NCBI GenBank assembly: GCA_964348455.1 | Contig: CAYGCQ010000015.1 | Location: 1-28,011 of the forward strand | Source: UBA10133 sp964348455 | GTDB taxonomy: Bacteria; Patescibacteriota; Microgenomatia; UBA1400; MFAQ01 | Direction: 5' to 3' | Length of the DNA: 28,011 nt | Part shown: piece after piece, positions 15,607 through 23,224 of the stretch | How the letters are laid out: each line of letters opens with the position of its first letter | Numbering within the stretch: position 1 is the stretch's first letter | The notes under the pieces: model-generated | The model's database searches: none | What the model was told of the DNA's origin: nothing | The model's input: the letters and a program-made list of their open reading frames with translations, nothing else | Translations under genes and position numbers: made by a program

Positions 15607-15615
15607 TGATAGAAT
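15607..15615 (+). promoter_or_regulatory. Extended -10 promoter of the thrS T-box transcript
   Basis: TGATAGAAT, with TAGAAT at 15610-15615. Transcription would start near 15622, about 9 nt before Stem I of the T-box. Confidence 0.5.
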
Positions 15616-15621
15616 GTAAGG

Positions 15622-15756
15622 AGTTAAATTGTTCCGGTGATGGGCTACCAACCCGGAGGAACAGGTCAAGAGCACCAACGCTCTAATTAAGACGGCTACC
15701 AGCAAGCAGGATGGAACCACCCCACAAGGGTTCCTGCAAGAAGGTGGTTTTTTTGT
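15622..15756 (+). ncRNA. T-box riboswitch, thrS leader (ultrashort Stem I)
   Basis: The leader senses uncharged tRNA-Thr. Stem I is GTTCC (15631-15635) with GGAAC (15658-15662), an internal loop with GUGA on the 5' side, GGG (15642-15644) with CCC (15652-15654), and the loop CTACCAA carrying the Thr codon ACC (15647-15649) followed by a purine. A second hairpin is AGAGC/GCTCT (15669-15684). The antiterminator is textbook: GCAGGA, the 7-nt bulge TGGAACC (15712-15718), ACCC-CACAA-GGGT, then TCCTGC. The terminator is AACCACC (15715-15721) with GGTGGTT (15743-15749) plus a T-run; it uses the T-box bulge itself, so the two forms exclude each other. The bulge UGGA would pair with a UCCA tRNA end. 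Confidence 0.92.
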
Positions 15757-15775
15757 TATTAATGACTACAATAAA

Positions 15776-17572
15776 ATGTCGAAAAAATTGGATGACAAAT
15801 ACTTAAAAATGGATGAGTCTAAGCAGAAACTGCTTAAACTAAGGCACACATCAGAACATGTACTGCATACTGCAATGCAAAAGCTGTATCCAGAACTTAA
15901 AAAGGCCATGGGTCCGGCCACGGATGATGGGTTTTACTTTGACTTTGAGTATTCGGGAAAAATTGCCGAGGAAGATTTTCCTGTGATAGAAAAAGAAATG
16001 GCCAGGATAATAAAATCTGCTTCAGAAATGAAGAAGGTCGATATGTCGGTAGAGGAGGCGAGAAAAGTATTTATGGATAATCCATACAAGCTCGAGTGGT
16101 TAGATGAAATAGAATCTAGAGGCGAGATGGTTTCAACGTATCAAATGACACTTCCAAATGGAAAGGTAATTGATGAGGATTTATGTTCTGGGCCACATCT
16201 AGATTCGGTATCTGAAATTGGAGCATTTAAACTATTATCAATAGCAGGGGCGTATTGGCATGGGGACGAGAATAATAAGATGCTTACAAGGATTTATGGA
16301 ACGGCTTTTGAAACTCAAGCAGAACTTGATAAATACCTGGAGATGCAAGAAGAAGCTAAGAAAAGAGATCACAGAAAATTGGGAAAATCGATGGATCTGT
16401 TTTCTTTTTCTGACCATGTGGGAAGCGGACTACCGCTTTATTCCCCGAGAGGTGCCTTTATTAGAAGGCAGCTAACGAATTATGTAGAGGCAGTGCAGTC
16501 GGCACAAGAGTATTACCAAGTCTGGACGCCTCAAATTGCAAAAGCCGAACTATTTAAAATTTCTGGACATTATGACAAGTACAAAGGAGATATGTTCCGG
16601 GTAGTGTCTAATTATTCGGATGAAGAGATGTTCCTTAAACCTATGAACTGTCCACAACACACTCAGATTTATTCAGCTCAGCCTAGAAGTTATCGCGATT
16701 TGCCTTTGCGACTGACGGACTTTGCTATGCTTTACCGTGATGAAAAACCGGGTGAGCTTTCTGGCCTTGGAAGAGTAAGATCCTTTTCTCAAGATGATTG
16801 TCATATCTTTTGTCGTGAAGATCAAGTGGATGCTGAAATCGACATGGCACTTCAAATGACGAAAGAGATAATGGAGACATTTGGGTTTAAATACAAGTAT
16901 CGCCTTTCTACGAGAGACACTGAGCATCCAGAAAAATATCTGGGTGAACCCGCTGTTTGGGACAAAGTTGAGAAGTGGGCTGAAATAATAATGGAGAGAA
17001 ATAGAATTGAGTATGTTCAGAGTCCTGGTGATGCAGCTTTTTATGCACCAAAGATGGATTTGGTAGCGACAGATGCTTTGGGAAGAGAGTGGCAACTTTC
17101 AACGGTTCAGATTGATTTTGTGATGCCTGAAAGATTTGGTCTAACTTATACTGATCAAGATGGAACTGAGAAACATCCAGTGATGCTACACAGAGCAATA
17201 TTGGGATCCGCGGAGAGAATGATGATGATACTAATTGAGCATTTTTCCGGAAACTTTCCTGTATGGCTTTCACCAACTCAAGTAACAATACTACCAATTT
17301 CTGAAAAAGTTATGGAGTATGCAAATAAGGTATATAAAGAACTCAAAGATGGTGGGGTTAGGGTAGAGCTCAATATCGATGCCGATTCTCTAGGTAAGAA
17401 AATCCGTAATGCTGAAGCCTCAAAGGTCCCTTACATGTTGATACTTGGAGAAAAAGAAGTCGAAAGTGATCAGGTGTCTGTCCGACAAAGAGGTCAGAAA
17501 GATTTGGGTGCGATGTCGCTGGGTGATTTTGCTGAAAAAGTTATTAAGGAGGATAAGGAAAAAACAAATTAG
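15776..17572 (+). CDS. thrS: Threonyl-tRNA synthetase lacking the TGS domain
   Basis: Charges tRNA-Thr. The 598-residue protein begins directly with the editing (N2) domain: HTSEHVLHTAMQ with the HxxxH zinc/editing site and CSGPHLDSVSEIG, then AGAYWHGDENNKML and RIYGTAF. The class II core follows with MNCPQHTQIY, motif 2 FAMLYRDEKPGELSGLGRVRSF, SQDDCHIFC, and motif 3 HRAILGSAERMMMILIEH, and the C-terminal anticodon domain. E. coli ThrRS has an N-terminal TGS domain of about 60 residues that is missing here. The T-box leader controls it. The start ATG at 15776 has no Shine-Dalgarno; the next in-frame ATG is residue 12. Confidence 0.95.
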   Translation: MSKKLDDKYLKMDESKQKLLKLRHTSEHVLHTAMQKLYPELKKAMGPATDDGFYFDFEYSGKIAEEDFPVIEKEMARIIKSASEMKKVDMSVEEARKVFMDNPYKLEWLDEIESRGEMVSTYQMTLPNGKVIDEDLCSGPHLDSVSEIGAFKLLSIAGAYWHGDENNKMLTRIYGTAFETQAELDKYLEMQEEAKKRDHRKLGKSMDLFSFSDHVGSGLPLYSPRGAFIRRQLTNYVEAVQSAQEYYQVWTPQIAKAELFKISGHYDKYKGDMFRVVSNYSDEEMFLKPMNCPQHTQIYSAQPRSYRDLPLRLTDFAMLYRDEKPGELSGLGRVRSFSQDDCHIFCREDQVDAEIDMALQMTKEIMETFGFKYKYRLSTRDTEHPEKYLGEPAVWDKVEKWAEIIMERNRIEYVQSPGDAAFYAPKMDLVATDALGREWQLSTVQIDFVMPERFGLTYTDQDGTEKHPVMLHRAILGSAERMMMILIEHFSGNFPVWLSPTQVTILPISEKVMEYANKVYKELKDGGVRVELNIDADSLGKKIRNAEASKVPYMLILGEKEVESDQVSVRQRGQKDLGAMSLGDFAEKVIKEDKEKTN

Positions 17573-17656
17573 TAGATGAGTAAACTGGATCAGATAAAAG
17601 ATATTCTGGAAAAAACAGAAAAATATTATATTTCCTTGTTGCGGTCGCAATGTCTA

Positions 17657-17664
17657 TGTAAAAT
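17657..17664 (+). promoter_or_regulatory. -10 promoter of the methyltransferase gene
   Basis: TGTAAAAT, with TAAAAT at 17659-17664, ends 6 nt before the ATG at 17671. No Shine-Dalgarno sequence is present. Confidence 0.45.
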
Positions 17665-17670
17665 ACTAAT

Positions 17671-18426
17671 ATGGAAATACCAACTGATAATATAGGTGAA
17701 GCTAGACCAAAGACCGACAGATCTCTTTATGGAAGAGAATATGGTGAAGTTCAAGGTAGGGGTGTAGCAACGGAATATTTAAAAATCTTGGATGAAAATC
17801 TGACAGGTAAAGAAGGAAGAGTTCTAGAATTGGGATCGGGATCAGGAGCATTGCTGCCGTTTTTGGAAAGTAAATTTGGAGAAAAAAATGTAATTGGTTT
17901 AGACATTAATCCTTGGATTATCAGAAATAGTCATTTTAACAAAGAAAAAAACATTATTGAGGGTGATATTGAAAGTTTGCCGATTGCAAGTAGTTCGATT
18001 GATAGAATTGTGTCTCTACATACATTTGAACACGCTCCAGATCTAAAAATGGCACTTCAAGAAGTTGAAAGAATATTAGCTCCTGGGGGCGAAGCTATTA
18101 TTGTTGTTCCCAGACCTCAATTTAAAATGCGGCAAATGGGAGCATTGGTTGACACATTAAGAATGTATTCAGGGATTGATCACTTGAAAGAAGCTTGGGT
18201 GAAAGCTGAGGGCAATAAAGTTTTAGCCGTATGGGACCAACTTAAAAAAGCTTGGGATAAGGCAGGAGAATACCATGTACAGAACGTAACTCCAGAAAAG
18301 GTGGAGGAGGCAAATATCCATCTTTCCATCAAGGGAGAAACTGTTTTTGTGCCATCTGAAATGGGATCGGCATGGGTAATCACTTTAAGGAAGGACAAAG
18401 AAAATGAGGAGCCTAAGACAATGTAG
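17671..18426 (+). CDS. Class I SAM-dependent methyltransferase
   Basis: The 251-residue protein has the SAM-binding motif I VLELGSGSGALLPFL, the acidic residue after strand 2 in VIGLDINPW, motif II-like IIEGDIESLPIASSSIDRIVSLHTFEH, and ILAPGGEAIIVVPRP. This is the pattern of the UbiE/methyltransferase 11 group, which methylate small molecules, lipids or RNA. The C-terminal part (residues about 160-250) is rich in Lys and Glu and may hold the substrate site. It sits between thrS and tyrS; tyrS starts 9 nt after its stop but has its own -10 box. Substrate unknown. Confidence 0.82.
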   Translation: MEIPTDNIGEARPKTDRSLYGREYGEVQGRGVATEYLKILDENLTGKEGRVLELGSGSGALLPFLESKFGEKNVIGLDINPWIIRNSHFNKEKNIIEGDIESLPIASSSIDRIVSLHTFEHAPDLKMALQEVERILAPGGEAIIVVPRPQFKMRQMGALVDTLRMYSGIDHLKEAWVKAEGNKVLAVWDQLKKAWDKAGEYHVQNVTPEKVEEANIHLSIKGETVFVPSEMGSAWVITLRKDKENEEPKTM

Positions 18427-18429
18427 AAT
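18422..18429 (+). promoter_or_regulatory. -10 promoter of tyrS
   Basis: TGTAGAAT, with TAGAAT at 18424-18429, overlaps the end of the methyltransferase gene and ends 6 nt before the tyrS ATG. Confidence 0.45.
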
Positions 18430-18435
18430 ATAGAT

Positions 18436-19653
18436 ATGGATGAATCTACAAAGAAAAAATTAATTGATAGTTTTTTGACTCGAGGGGTGGAAAATGTAAT
18501 TCCGGGTAGGCCTGAGCTAGAGAAAGTTTTGAATTCTGATAAAAAATTAAATGTGTTTCTTGGTATAGATCCGACAGCGACAAGGATACATTTGGGTCAT
18601 GCGTTTCCGCTAAGAAAATTACAGATATTGGCCGACTTAGGGCATAAAGTAACATTTTTAATCGGGGATTTTACCGCAAAAGTGGGGGATACTTCTGATA
18701 AGGAAGCAGAGAGACCGATACTAACTGATGAGCAAATTGAGGAAAACTTCCAGACTTACAAGAGGCAAGCCGCGAAGTTCTTGGATTTTGAAAAAGTCGG
18801 AGTAGTCCATAATAGCGAATGGCTAAGTAAACTAAATTTCGGAGACGTATTGAAACTTGCTCAGAACTTTTCTCTAAATGACTTTATCGGTCGTGAGCTA
18901 ATCAAAAAGCGATGGACTGAAGGTAAGAGGATTGCTTTACCCGAGGTTTTTTATCCCATGATGCAGGGATATGATAGCTATATTTTGGATACCGATCTTC
19001 AACTAGGAGGAACAGATCAGACATTTAACATGCAAGCCGGTAGGACGCTACAAAAGAATTTGAGAAATAAGGAGTCTTTTGTGATGGCAAATGGATTTTT
19101 GCCCGGAACTGATGGCAGAAAAATGAGCAAGAGTTGGGGAAATGCTGTCTGGATAGAAGACTCCCCTGAAGAAATATACGGAAAGATAATGTCTACAAGT
19201 GATGATGTATTGGGTGTCTACTTTGAAATGGGGACCAATGCTTCTAATGAAGTCATTGAGGATGCTAAGAGTAGATTAGCGAGTGGAGAGAATCCAATGA
19301 ATATAAAGAAAGAGTTGGCAAATATAATTGTGAGAGAGCTACATGGTGAGGGTGCTGTGAATCAAGCTGAAGAACATTTTAGAAAAACGGTGGTGGAAAA
19401 AGTGGCCGGGGAGGATGCTCCAGTGATAAAGATTGAGTTTCCTGTTCCAGTGTTGGGAGCTGAGGCATCTCTAGCAGCGTATGCGATAGCGAATGGAATG
19501 GTGTCCAGCAATACAGAGTTTAAAACTCTTCTAAAAGAAGGAGCGATTTATCTAAATGAAAAGAGAATTGATGGCACTGTAGACCTGGAACTGAATCCAG
19601 GGGAAAATGTGGTGAGAATTGGGAAGAGGAAGTATTTGAAGTTAGTTAAATAA
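18436..19653 (+). CDS. tyrS: Tyrosyl-tRNA synthetase
   Basis: Class I synthetase for tRNA-Tyr, 405 residues. It has FLGIDPTATRIHLGHAFPL with the HIGH motif as HLGH, the tyrosine-site block QGYDSYILDTDLQLGGTDQ, KMSKS in GRKMSKSWGNAVWI, and a C-terminal S4 RNA-binding domain (LLKEGAIYLNEKRIDG to GKRKYLKL). The length and the sequence around the active site resemble the TyrZ-like branch. It seems to be transcribed from a -10 box 6 nt upstream. The second copy of the palindromic repeat begins at its stop codon. Confidence 0.95.
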   Translation: MDESTKKKLIDSFLTRGVENVIPGRPELEKVLNSDKKLNVFLGIDPTATRIHLGHAFPLRKLQILADLGHKVTFLIGDFTAKVGDTSDKEAERPILTDEQIEENFQTYKRQAAKFLDFEKVGVVHNSEWLSKLNFGDVLKLAQNFSLNDFIGRELIKKRWTEGKRIALPEVFYPMMQGYDSYILDTDLQLGGTDQTFNMQAGRTLQKNLRNKESFVMANGFLPGTDGRKMSKSWGNAVWIEDSPEEIYGKIMSTSDDVLGVYFEMGTNASNEVIEDAKSRLASGENPMNIKKELANIIVRELHGEGAVNQAEEHFRKTVVEKVAGEDAPVIKIEFPVPVLGAEASLAAYAIANGMVSSNTEFKTLLKEGAIYLNEKRIDGTVDLELNPGENVVRIGKRKYLKLVK

Positions 19654-19821
19654 TTTTTTTCCTTCGTATTTACCTGCTTTTGAAAAACGGCATGCCATTT
19701 TGCCAGCGCAAAATGCAGCCTGTCTATCAGCGAAAAATCCTTCGCCACGCTCAGGAACCTTGCTTTTTCGCTTTGCGCGATCTTTTCAAAACAGGTCAAA
19801 TACTTCGAAACTTAATTATTT
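19648..19821. repeat. Long palindromic repeat element, copy 2
   Basis: The 114-bp core (19678-19791) matches 8626-8739 with four differences, all in the apical loop between TCCT and AGGA. Outside the core the two flanks are again complementary to each other but differ from copy 1: ACCTG left with CAGGT right, GTATTT with AAATAC, CTTCG with CGAAG nearby, AAATAATT (19648-19655) with AATTATTT (19814-19821). Because the flanks changed while pairing was kept, the hairpin itself seems to be what is conserved. Its left arm overlaps the tyrS stop codon. After it, 19822-19909 is AT-rich with no feature seen. Confidence 0.8.
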
Positions 19822-19909
19822 TACTATTAGCAAACGTATTTTTAAGAAAATATTTCATTAGGTAATTTGGATGAGGATCATTGGCTCCAGCTTCGATCGT
19901 AATGATGAG

Positions 19910-21565
19910 TTAGTGTGATTCTTCGAGGTTAATGATGCGTTGGAGGATGGCAAGTGAGGCTAGGTAGGTAGGTTCAAGCCCATCCAATGTTAGTGTTTTG
20001 ACTCCCATGTTCTTGGCTTTTGAGTATGGAGTGTCCGAGGTGTAGTCAATTATGCCGATATCAAATGGAGCAGTACTTAGGTCGACGGTTTCGTCGGTTG
20101 TATGTCGGTGGTCAAAGGTGGCCTCGCTGATTGCCTCTAGATATGGTCCAGATTCCATCTCGATTACAGTCAGATTATCTTCGGAGTACTTTTTGATCAA
20201 AGCTTCATTTTCTATGTATGTTCCAAGAACAGAGACCGCCTTCTGATTTGTGAGGATTGAGCCTTGATTATTAACGAATGGGAAGAAGGTGTTGAAACAG
20301 TTTCTAAAAATATATGAGTTACTTGTATGTTCATCGTAAACCAATCTGGGAATTTGAATATCACCTATTTCACTGTTAAGAACCGCTGCTTTGCCCATGA
20401 CGTATACCCCCTTAATTTCTCGAACATTTTCCATAATCTCCGAAAGAATATGGTATGCAGCAAAACCCAAAGGATAATCTATGTTAAAGATTAAAGCGTC
20501 GGACGAATTGAGTTTGTTGGAATTAGTTATCTTTAACCTGGGGTCCAGATGGTTGGAGTTAGCAATGTCCTTGATCGAGATGATTTGGGTGTTGATGTCT
20601 AGAGCTTTGGAGCTGGGTATGGTGGTTAGGTTTATTTTCTCTTCAAGAGTTTTTTTGGTATCTTTATGTTTAGGATTATCTGCATAGAATTTCGAGACGA
20701 AGTATAGGAAGTCATTTTCCGGTAAATTGTTCTCTCCACTTTTGATAGATTCATATACTTGATATAGGTCAGGTTTTTCATTTTTGATGAATTCAAGGAT
20801 GCTCTCCTTTTCTTTGAGAGCAAAACCTGAAATTATATTTACCAAACTGTGTGTGTTAGAGCTGACGAAATAAACAGATCTTTTGGAAAGTCGAAGGCTT
20901 TTGTCTGTGACTTTTGAAATACTTCTCCACCATTTTTGAGTAGCTTTACAGTAGTCTACCCATGAGCCAGCGAGCAGTTGTATGCGAAGGTCAAGCAGGT
21001 GATCCTTAACTCTACTTATACGTTTTTCGTAATGTGAACCAAAAGCCTTAGAAAGATTACTAATTTCTTCCGGAGTAAGAATCTGATCAATCGTATTAGT
21101 TTTGAGTAGGGTGTGAAGCTTGTTCCACTCGACCTGAAAGGCTATAAGTAGGTTAACTAAATCGTCGATATCTGAAATGGAGATGATAAAGCAAGCCAGC
21201 AGTTTTTTTGATTCTTCGAAGTGATATTTGCGTCGTCGTGCAGGAGCTTTGACATTTGGCCACAAGTGAACATCTTCAAATCCTGCTGAGGAGAAGACGT
21301 CCGGGGTAGGAGCTGCAATAACTTTTTGGATTAAATCAATTTCTTCGGGAAGTCGGAGAGCTGAGTAAACGATAGCAGAGATATCAATTTTATTAGGATC
21401 GTTACCGTATTGATGCAGAATGGGTTCCATTTTGAGGTGAGAGTTGGTTAGGGAGTTTATGGTGATCTCGTGAGTACTTGTTAAGGCTGAACGATAGGAG
21501 CGGACATGAAGATCAAGGGATTCAACTGTTGCGGGAGGGATGTTTGGGCTTATTGGTTCTGACAT
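19910..21565 (-). CDS. Unknown protein with nucleoside-phosphorylase-like C-terminus
   Basis: A 551-residue soluble protein. I do not recognise a named family. Residues about 1-340 look mainly helical with many charged residues. The C-terminal 200 residues look like a Rossmann-type alpha/beta domain: a glycine-containing stretch YVMGKAAVLNSEIGDIQIP, a later VSVLGTYIENEALI, and VIEMESGPYLEAI, which is like the E-M-E motif that binds ribose in purine nucleoside phosphorylases and MTA/SAH nucleosidases. A nucleoside or base-acting enzyme is therefore a weak inference. A TATAAT box lies 5 nt before the ATG at 21565. No other gene shares its unit. Confidence 0.7.
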   Translation of the reverse strand: MSEPISPNIPPATVESLDLHVRSYRSALTSTHEITINSLTNSHLKMEPILHQYGNDPNKIDISAIVYSALRLPEEIDLIQKVIAAPTPDVFSSAGFEDVHLWPNVKAPARRRKYHFEESKKLLACFIISISDIDDLVNLLIAFQVEWNKLHTLLKTNTIDQILTPEEISNLSKAFGSHYEKRISRVKDHLLDLRIQLLAGSWVDYCKATQKWWRSISKVTDKSLRLSKRSVYFVSSNTHSLVNIISGFALKEKESILEFIKNEKPDLYQVYESIKSGENNLPENDFLYFVSKFYADNPKHKDTKKTLEEKINLTTIPSSKALDINTQIISIKDIANSNHLDPRLKITNSNKLNSSDALIFNIDYPLGFAAYHILSEIMENVREIKGVYVMGKAAVLNSEIGDIQIPRLVYDEHTSNSYIFRNCFNTFFPFVNNQGSILTNQKAVSVLGTYIENEALIKKYSEDNLTVIEMESGPYLEAISEATFDHRHTTDETVDLSTAPFDIGIIDYTSDTPYSKAKNMGVKTLTLDGLEPTYLASLAILQRIINLEESH

Positions 21566-21570
21566 AAGAT

Positions 21571-21576
21571 ATTATA
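21571..21576 (-). promoter_or_regulatory. -10 box of the 551-aa gene
   Basis: TATAAT on the minus strand ends 5 nt before the ATG at 21565. Confidence 0.4.
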
Positions 21577-21731
21577 AGGGATGGAGTATCATGCCGTGGT
21601 AAATAAAATTCTTGAGTTGTTGAAAAAAGATAATATTCAATGCGGGAGATAAGCGATTTTCGGTGAAGATGATGTGTAAAGATTATGTAAAGATGGTGAG
21701 GTCGAAGGTCGTGAGCCTAACTTGACAAATA

Positions 21732-21740
21732 TGCTAGAAT
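21732..21740 (+). promoter_or_regulatory. Extended -10 promoter of the hisS leader transcript
   Basis: TGCTAGAAT ends 6 nt before the ATG of the leader peptide, so the message would begin at that ATG. TTGACA at 21722-21727 is too close (7 nt) to serve as its -35. The stretch 21577-21721 upstream shows no other feature. Confidence 0.55.
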
Positions 21741-21746
21741 ACTCTT

Positions 21747-21806
21747 ATGAATAAGTCCGCCCGGTCTCATCATACCCATACTAACCATTTATCTGGGCTG
21801 GTTTAA
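21747..21806 (+). CDS. Histidine leader peptide of hisS
   Basis: A 19-codon reading frame, MNKSARSHHTHTNHLSGLV, with four His codons among seven (His-His-Thr-His-Thr-Asn-His at 21768-21788). It begins 6 nt after an extended -10 and ends with TAA at 21804-21806, just before an intrinsic terminator and the histidyl-tRNA synthetase gene. This is the design of amino acid attenuator leader peptides: when His-tRNA is scarce the ribosome stalls on the His codons. The product itself probably has no function. It is too short for normal gene finders. Such a match of codon, position and downstream gene by chance is unlikely. Confidence 0.85.
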   Translation: MNKSARSHHTHTNHLSGLV

Positions 21807-21862
21807 CGTACTTATTCAACATAATAGTCACAAACCCGCTCAGGCGGGATTTTTCGTTTTTG
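21783..21862 (+). ncRNA. Transcription attenuator of hisS
   Basis: Four segments fit the classical model. A: AACCA (21783-21787), inside the His codon run. B: GCTGGTTT (21797-21804). C: AAACCCGC (21832-21839). D: GCGGG (21844-21848). A pairs with B (AACCA/TGGTT), B with C (7 of 8 pairs), and C with D (CCCGC-TCAG-GCGGG), the last followed by ATTTTTCGTTTTT, an intrinsic terminator. A ribosome stalled on the His codons covers A, frees B to pair with C, and the terminator cannot form. A ribosome reaching the stop codon covers B, so the terminator forms. Confidence 0.8.
21835..21862 (+). terminator. Intrinsic terminator inside the hisS attenuator
   Basis: CCCGC-TCAG-GCGGG (21835-21848) followed by ATTTTTCGTTTTT. 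It lies between the leader peptide and hisS on the same strand, so it must be bypassed for hisS expression from the leader promoter. Confidence 0.85.
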
Positions 21863-21898
21863 AGGGGATAGGAGGTATTATTAATATATATAAAAACT

Positions 21899-23224
21899 AT
21901 GACAAAACAAAATAAAGTAGAGCCTAGGATACAAGCTGGATTTATGGAGCTTTTGCCGGCTCAGCAGCTGGCGTTCAATAAATTTTTGAGGATAATCCAA
22001 GAAACATACGAAGAGTTTGGATTTTCTCCCTTGGACACACCCTTAATTGAAATCTCGGAAGTCCTACTCGCTAAGATTGGTGAAGATACAAAAAAAGAAA
22101 TTTATAGATTTAATAAGGGGGATGATGACTTGTCTTTAAGGTTTGACCTAACGGTGCCACTAGCTCGATATGTAGCTATGAATAACCAAAAGCTAACCTT
22201 TCCCTTTAGAAGATATCAAATAGGCAAAGTCTTTAGAGGTGAGAGGCCTCAGAAAGGGAGATTTCGTGAATTTTATCAATGTGATATCGATATCATTGGT
22301 AATGGGTCACTTAGTTTGATAAATGATGCTGAAATTCCTGCGGTAATTTATAGGCTTTTTAATAAATTTGACATTGGGGATTTTGTAATTAGAATCAATA
22401 ATCGCAAGATTCTTAATGGTTTGGTGGAGTCGCTTGGAGCTCAAGGAAAAGAAGATGAAGTTTTACGCATAGTTGATAAGCTGGAAAAAATTGGTCAGGA
22501 AAGTGTCAGAAAGGAGCTGGTCGATAGCGGGCTTACTGTGGGAAATGCAGGTCAGGTGATTGAGTTTGTAAAAATTTCCGGAAGCAATCAAGAGATATTA
22601 AATAAGCTGAGAGGTATGGGGATTGTAAATGCAGTCTTTAATACTGGAGTTGACGAACTCGAGAGCGTTGTTAGAATTGCCGGGGAGTTTGGAGTGCCGA
22701 AAAAGAACCTACAGGTAGATCTTTCAATAGCTAGAGGTCTTTCGTACTATACAGGTACCGTGTATGAAACAAAACTGTTAAATGACGCGGTAAGTGGAAG
22801 TGTCTGTAGCGGAGGAAGATACGATGATCTGGCGGAAAGTTATACTGAAAATAGCTATCCCGGTGTTGGTATCTCTATCGGGTTAACGAGATTATTTTCA
22901 CAGTTACTTTCGGCAGGGGTAATAAAAGCAGAGTCGGCAACACCCGCGAAGGCCTTAGTTGTAACATTGGACGAAAACCTAGATTTTGCTTTGGAGTTAG
23001 CAACTAAATTTAGAGAGGCTGGTGTCGCGACAGAAGTTTATACTGAGCTTGATAAGTTTAAAAAGAAATTGAATTACGCCAATAAAATTGGGGTTCCGTT
23101 TGTAGTAATTATTGGGGCTGATGAGATTCAAGAAAGAAAAGTATCAGTTAAAAACATGAAGTCAGGGGAACAAGTTACTGTGGAGATTGCTGATGCAATT
23201 AAAGTAATCAAAAAAGGTGATTAA
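21899..23224 (+). CDS. hisS: Histidyl-tRNA synthetase, copy 1 (attenuator controlled)
   Basis: Class II synthetase, 441 residues. The class II core shows LRFDLTVPLARYVAMN, motif 2 GKVFRGERPQKGRFREFYQCDIDIIG with the common RPQKGR loop, the histidine-specific block ARGLSYYTGTVYET with its catalytic Arg, CSGGRYDDL, and motif 3 GVGISIGLTRL. The C-terminal anticodon-binding domain ends with VVIIGADEIQERKVSVKNMKSGEQV. All needed active-site parts are present, so it should be active. The ATG at 21899 has AGGAGG 23 nt upstream, farther than usual. The S66 peptidase gene overlaps its end by 8 nt. A second, quite different HisRS gene lies 1.1 kb downstream on the other strand. Confidence 0.94.
   Translation: MTKQNKVEPRIQAGFMELLPAQQLAFNKFLRIIQETYEEFGFSPLDTPLIEISEVLLAKIGEDTKKEIYRFNKGDDDLSLRFDLTVPLARYVAMNNQKLTFPFRRYQIGKVFRGERPQKGRFREFYQCDIDIIGNGSLSLINDAEIPAVIYRLFNKFDIGDFVIRINNRKILNGLVESLGAQGKEDEVLRIVDKLEKIGQESVRKELVDSGLTVGNAGQVIEFVKISGSNQEILNKLRGMGIVNAVFNTGVDELESVVRIAGEFGVPKKNLQVDLSIARGLSYYTGTVYETKLLNDAVSGSVCSGGRYDDLAESYTENSYPGVGISIGLTRLFSQLLSAGVIKAESATPAKALVVTLDENLDFALELATKFREAGVATEVYTELDKFKKKLNYANKIGVPFVVIIGADEIQERKVSVKNMKSGEQVTVEIADAIKVIKKGD

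Noticed and set aside
16673..17297. Long minus-strand frames opposite thrS
   Set aside because: They lie fully inside a conserved synthetase gene, and their translations look like low-complexity shadows.
17576..17695. 39-codon frame (MSKLDQIKDILEKTEK...) between thrS and the methyltransferase
   Set aside because: It has no Shine-Dalgarno or -10 close by, overlaps the start of the methyltransferase gene, and ends in a stretch that only makes sense in the other frame. It might be a gene remnant, but there is not enough support.
8595..19821. CRISPR array from the repeated elements
   Set aside because: Only two copies, 11 kb apart, 114 bp long and without spacers or cas genes.
19680..19865. 61-codon frame in the palindromic repeat
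   Set aside because: It is formed by the hairpin repeat itself and is not kept over the same length in the other copy. No coding features.
21722..21750. TTGACA as the -35 of the hisS leader promoter
   Set aside because: It is only 7 nt before TAGAAT. With a 17-nt spacer the -10 would be TTATGA, a poor match, and the start would fall after the leader ATG. The extended -10 TGCTAGAAT explains the site better.
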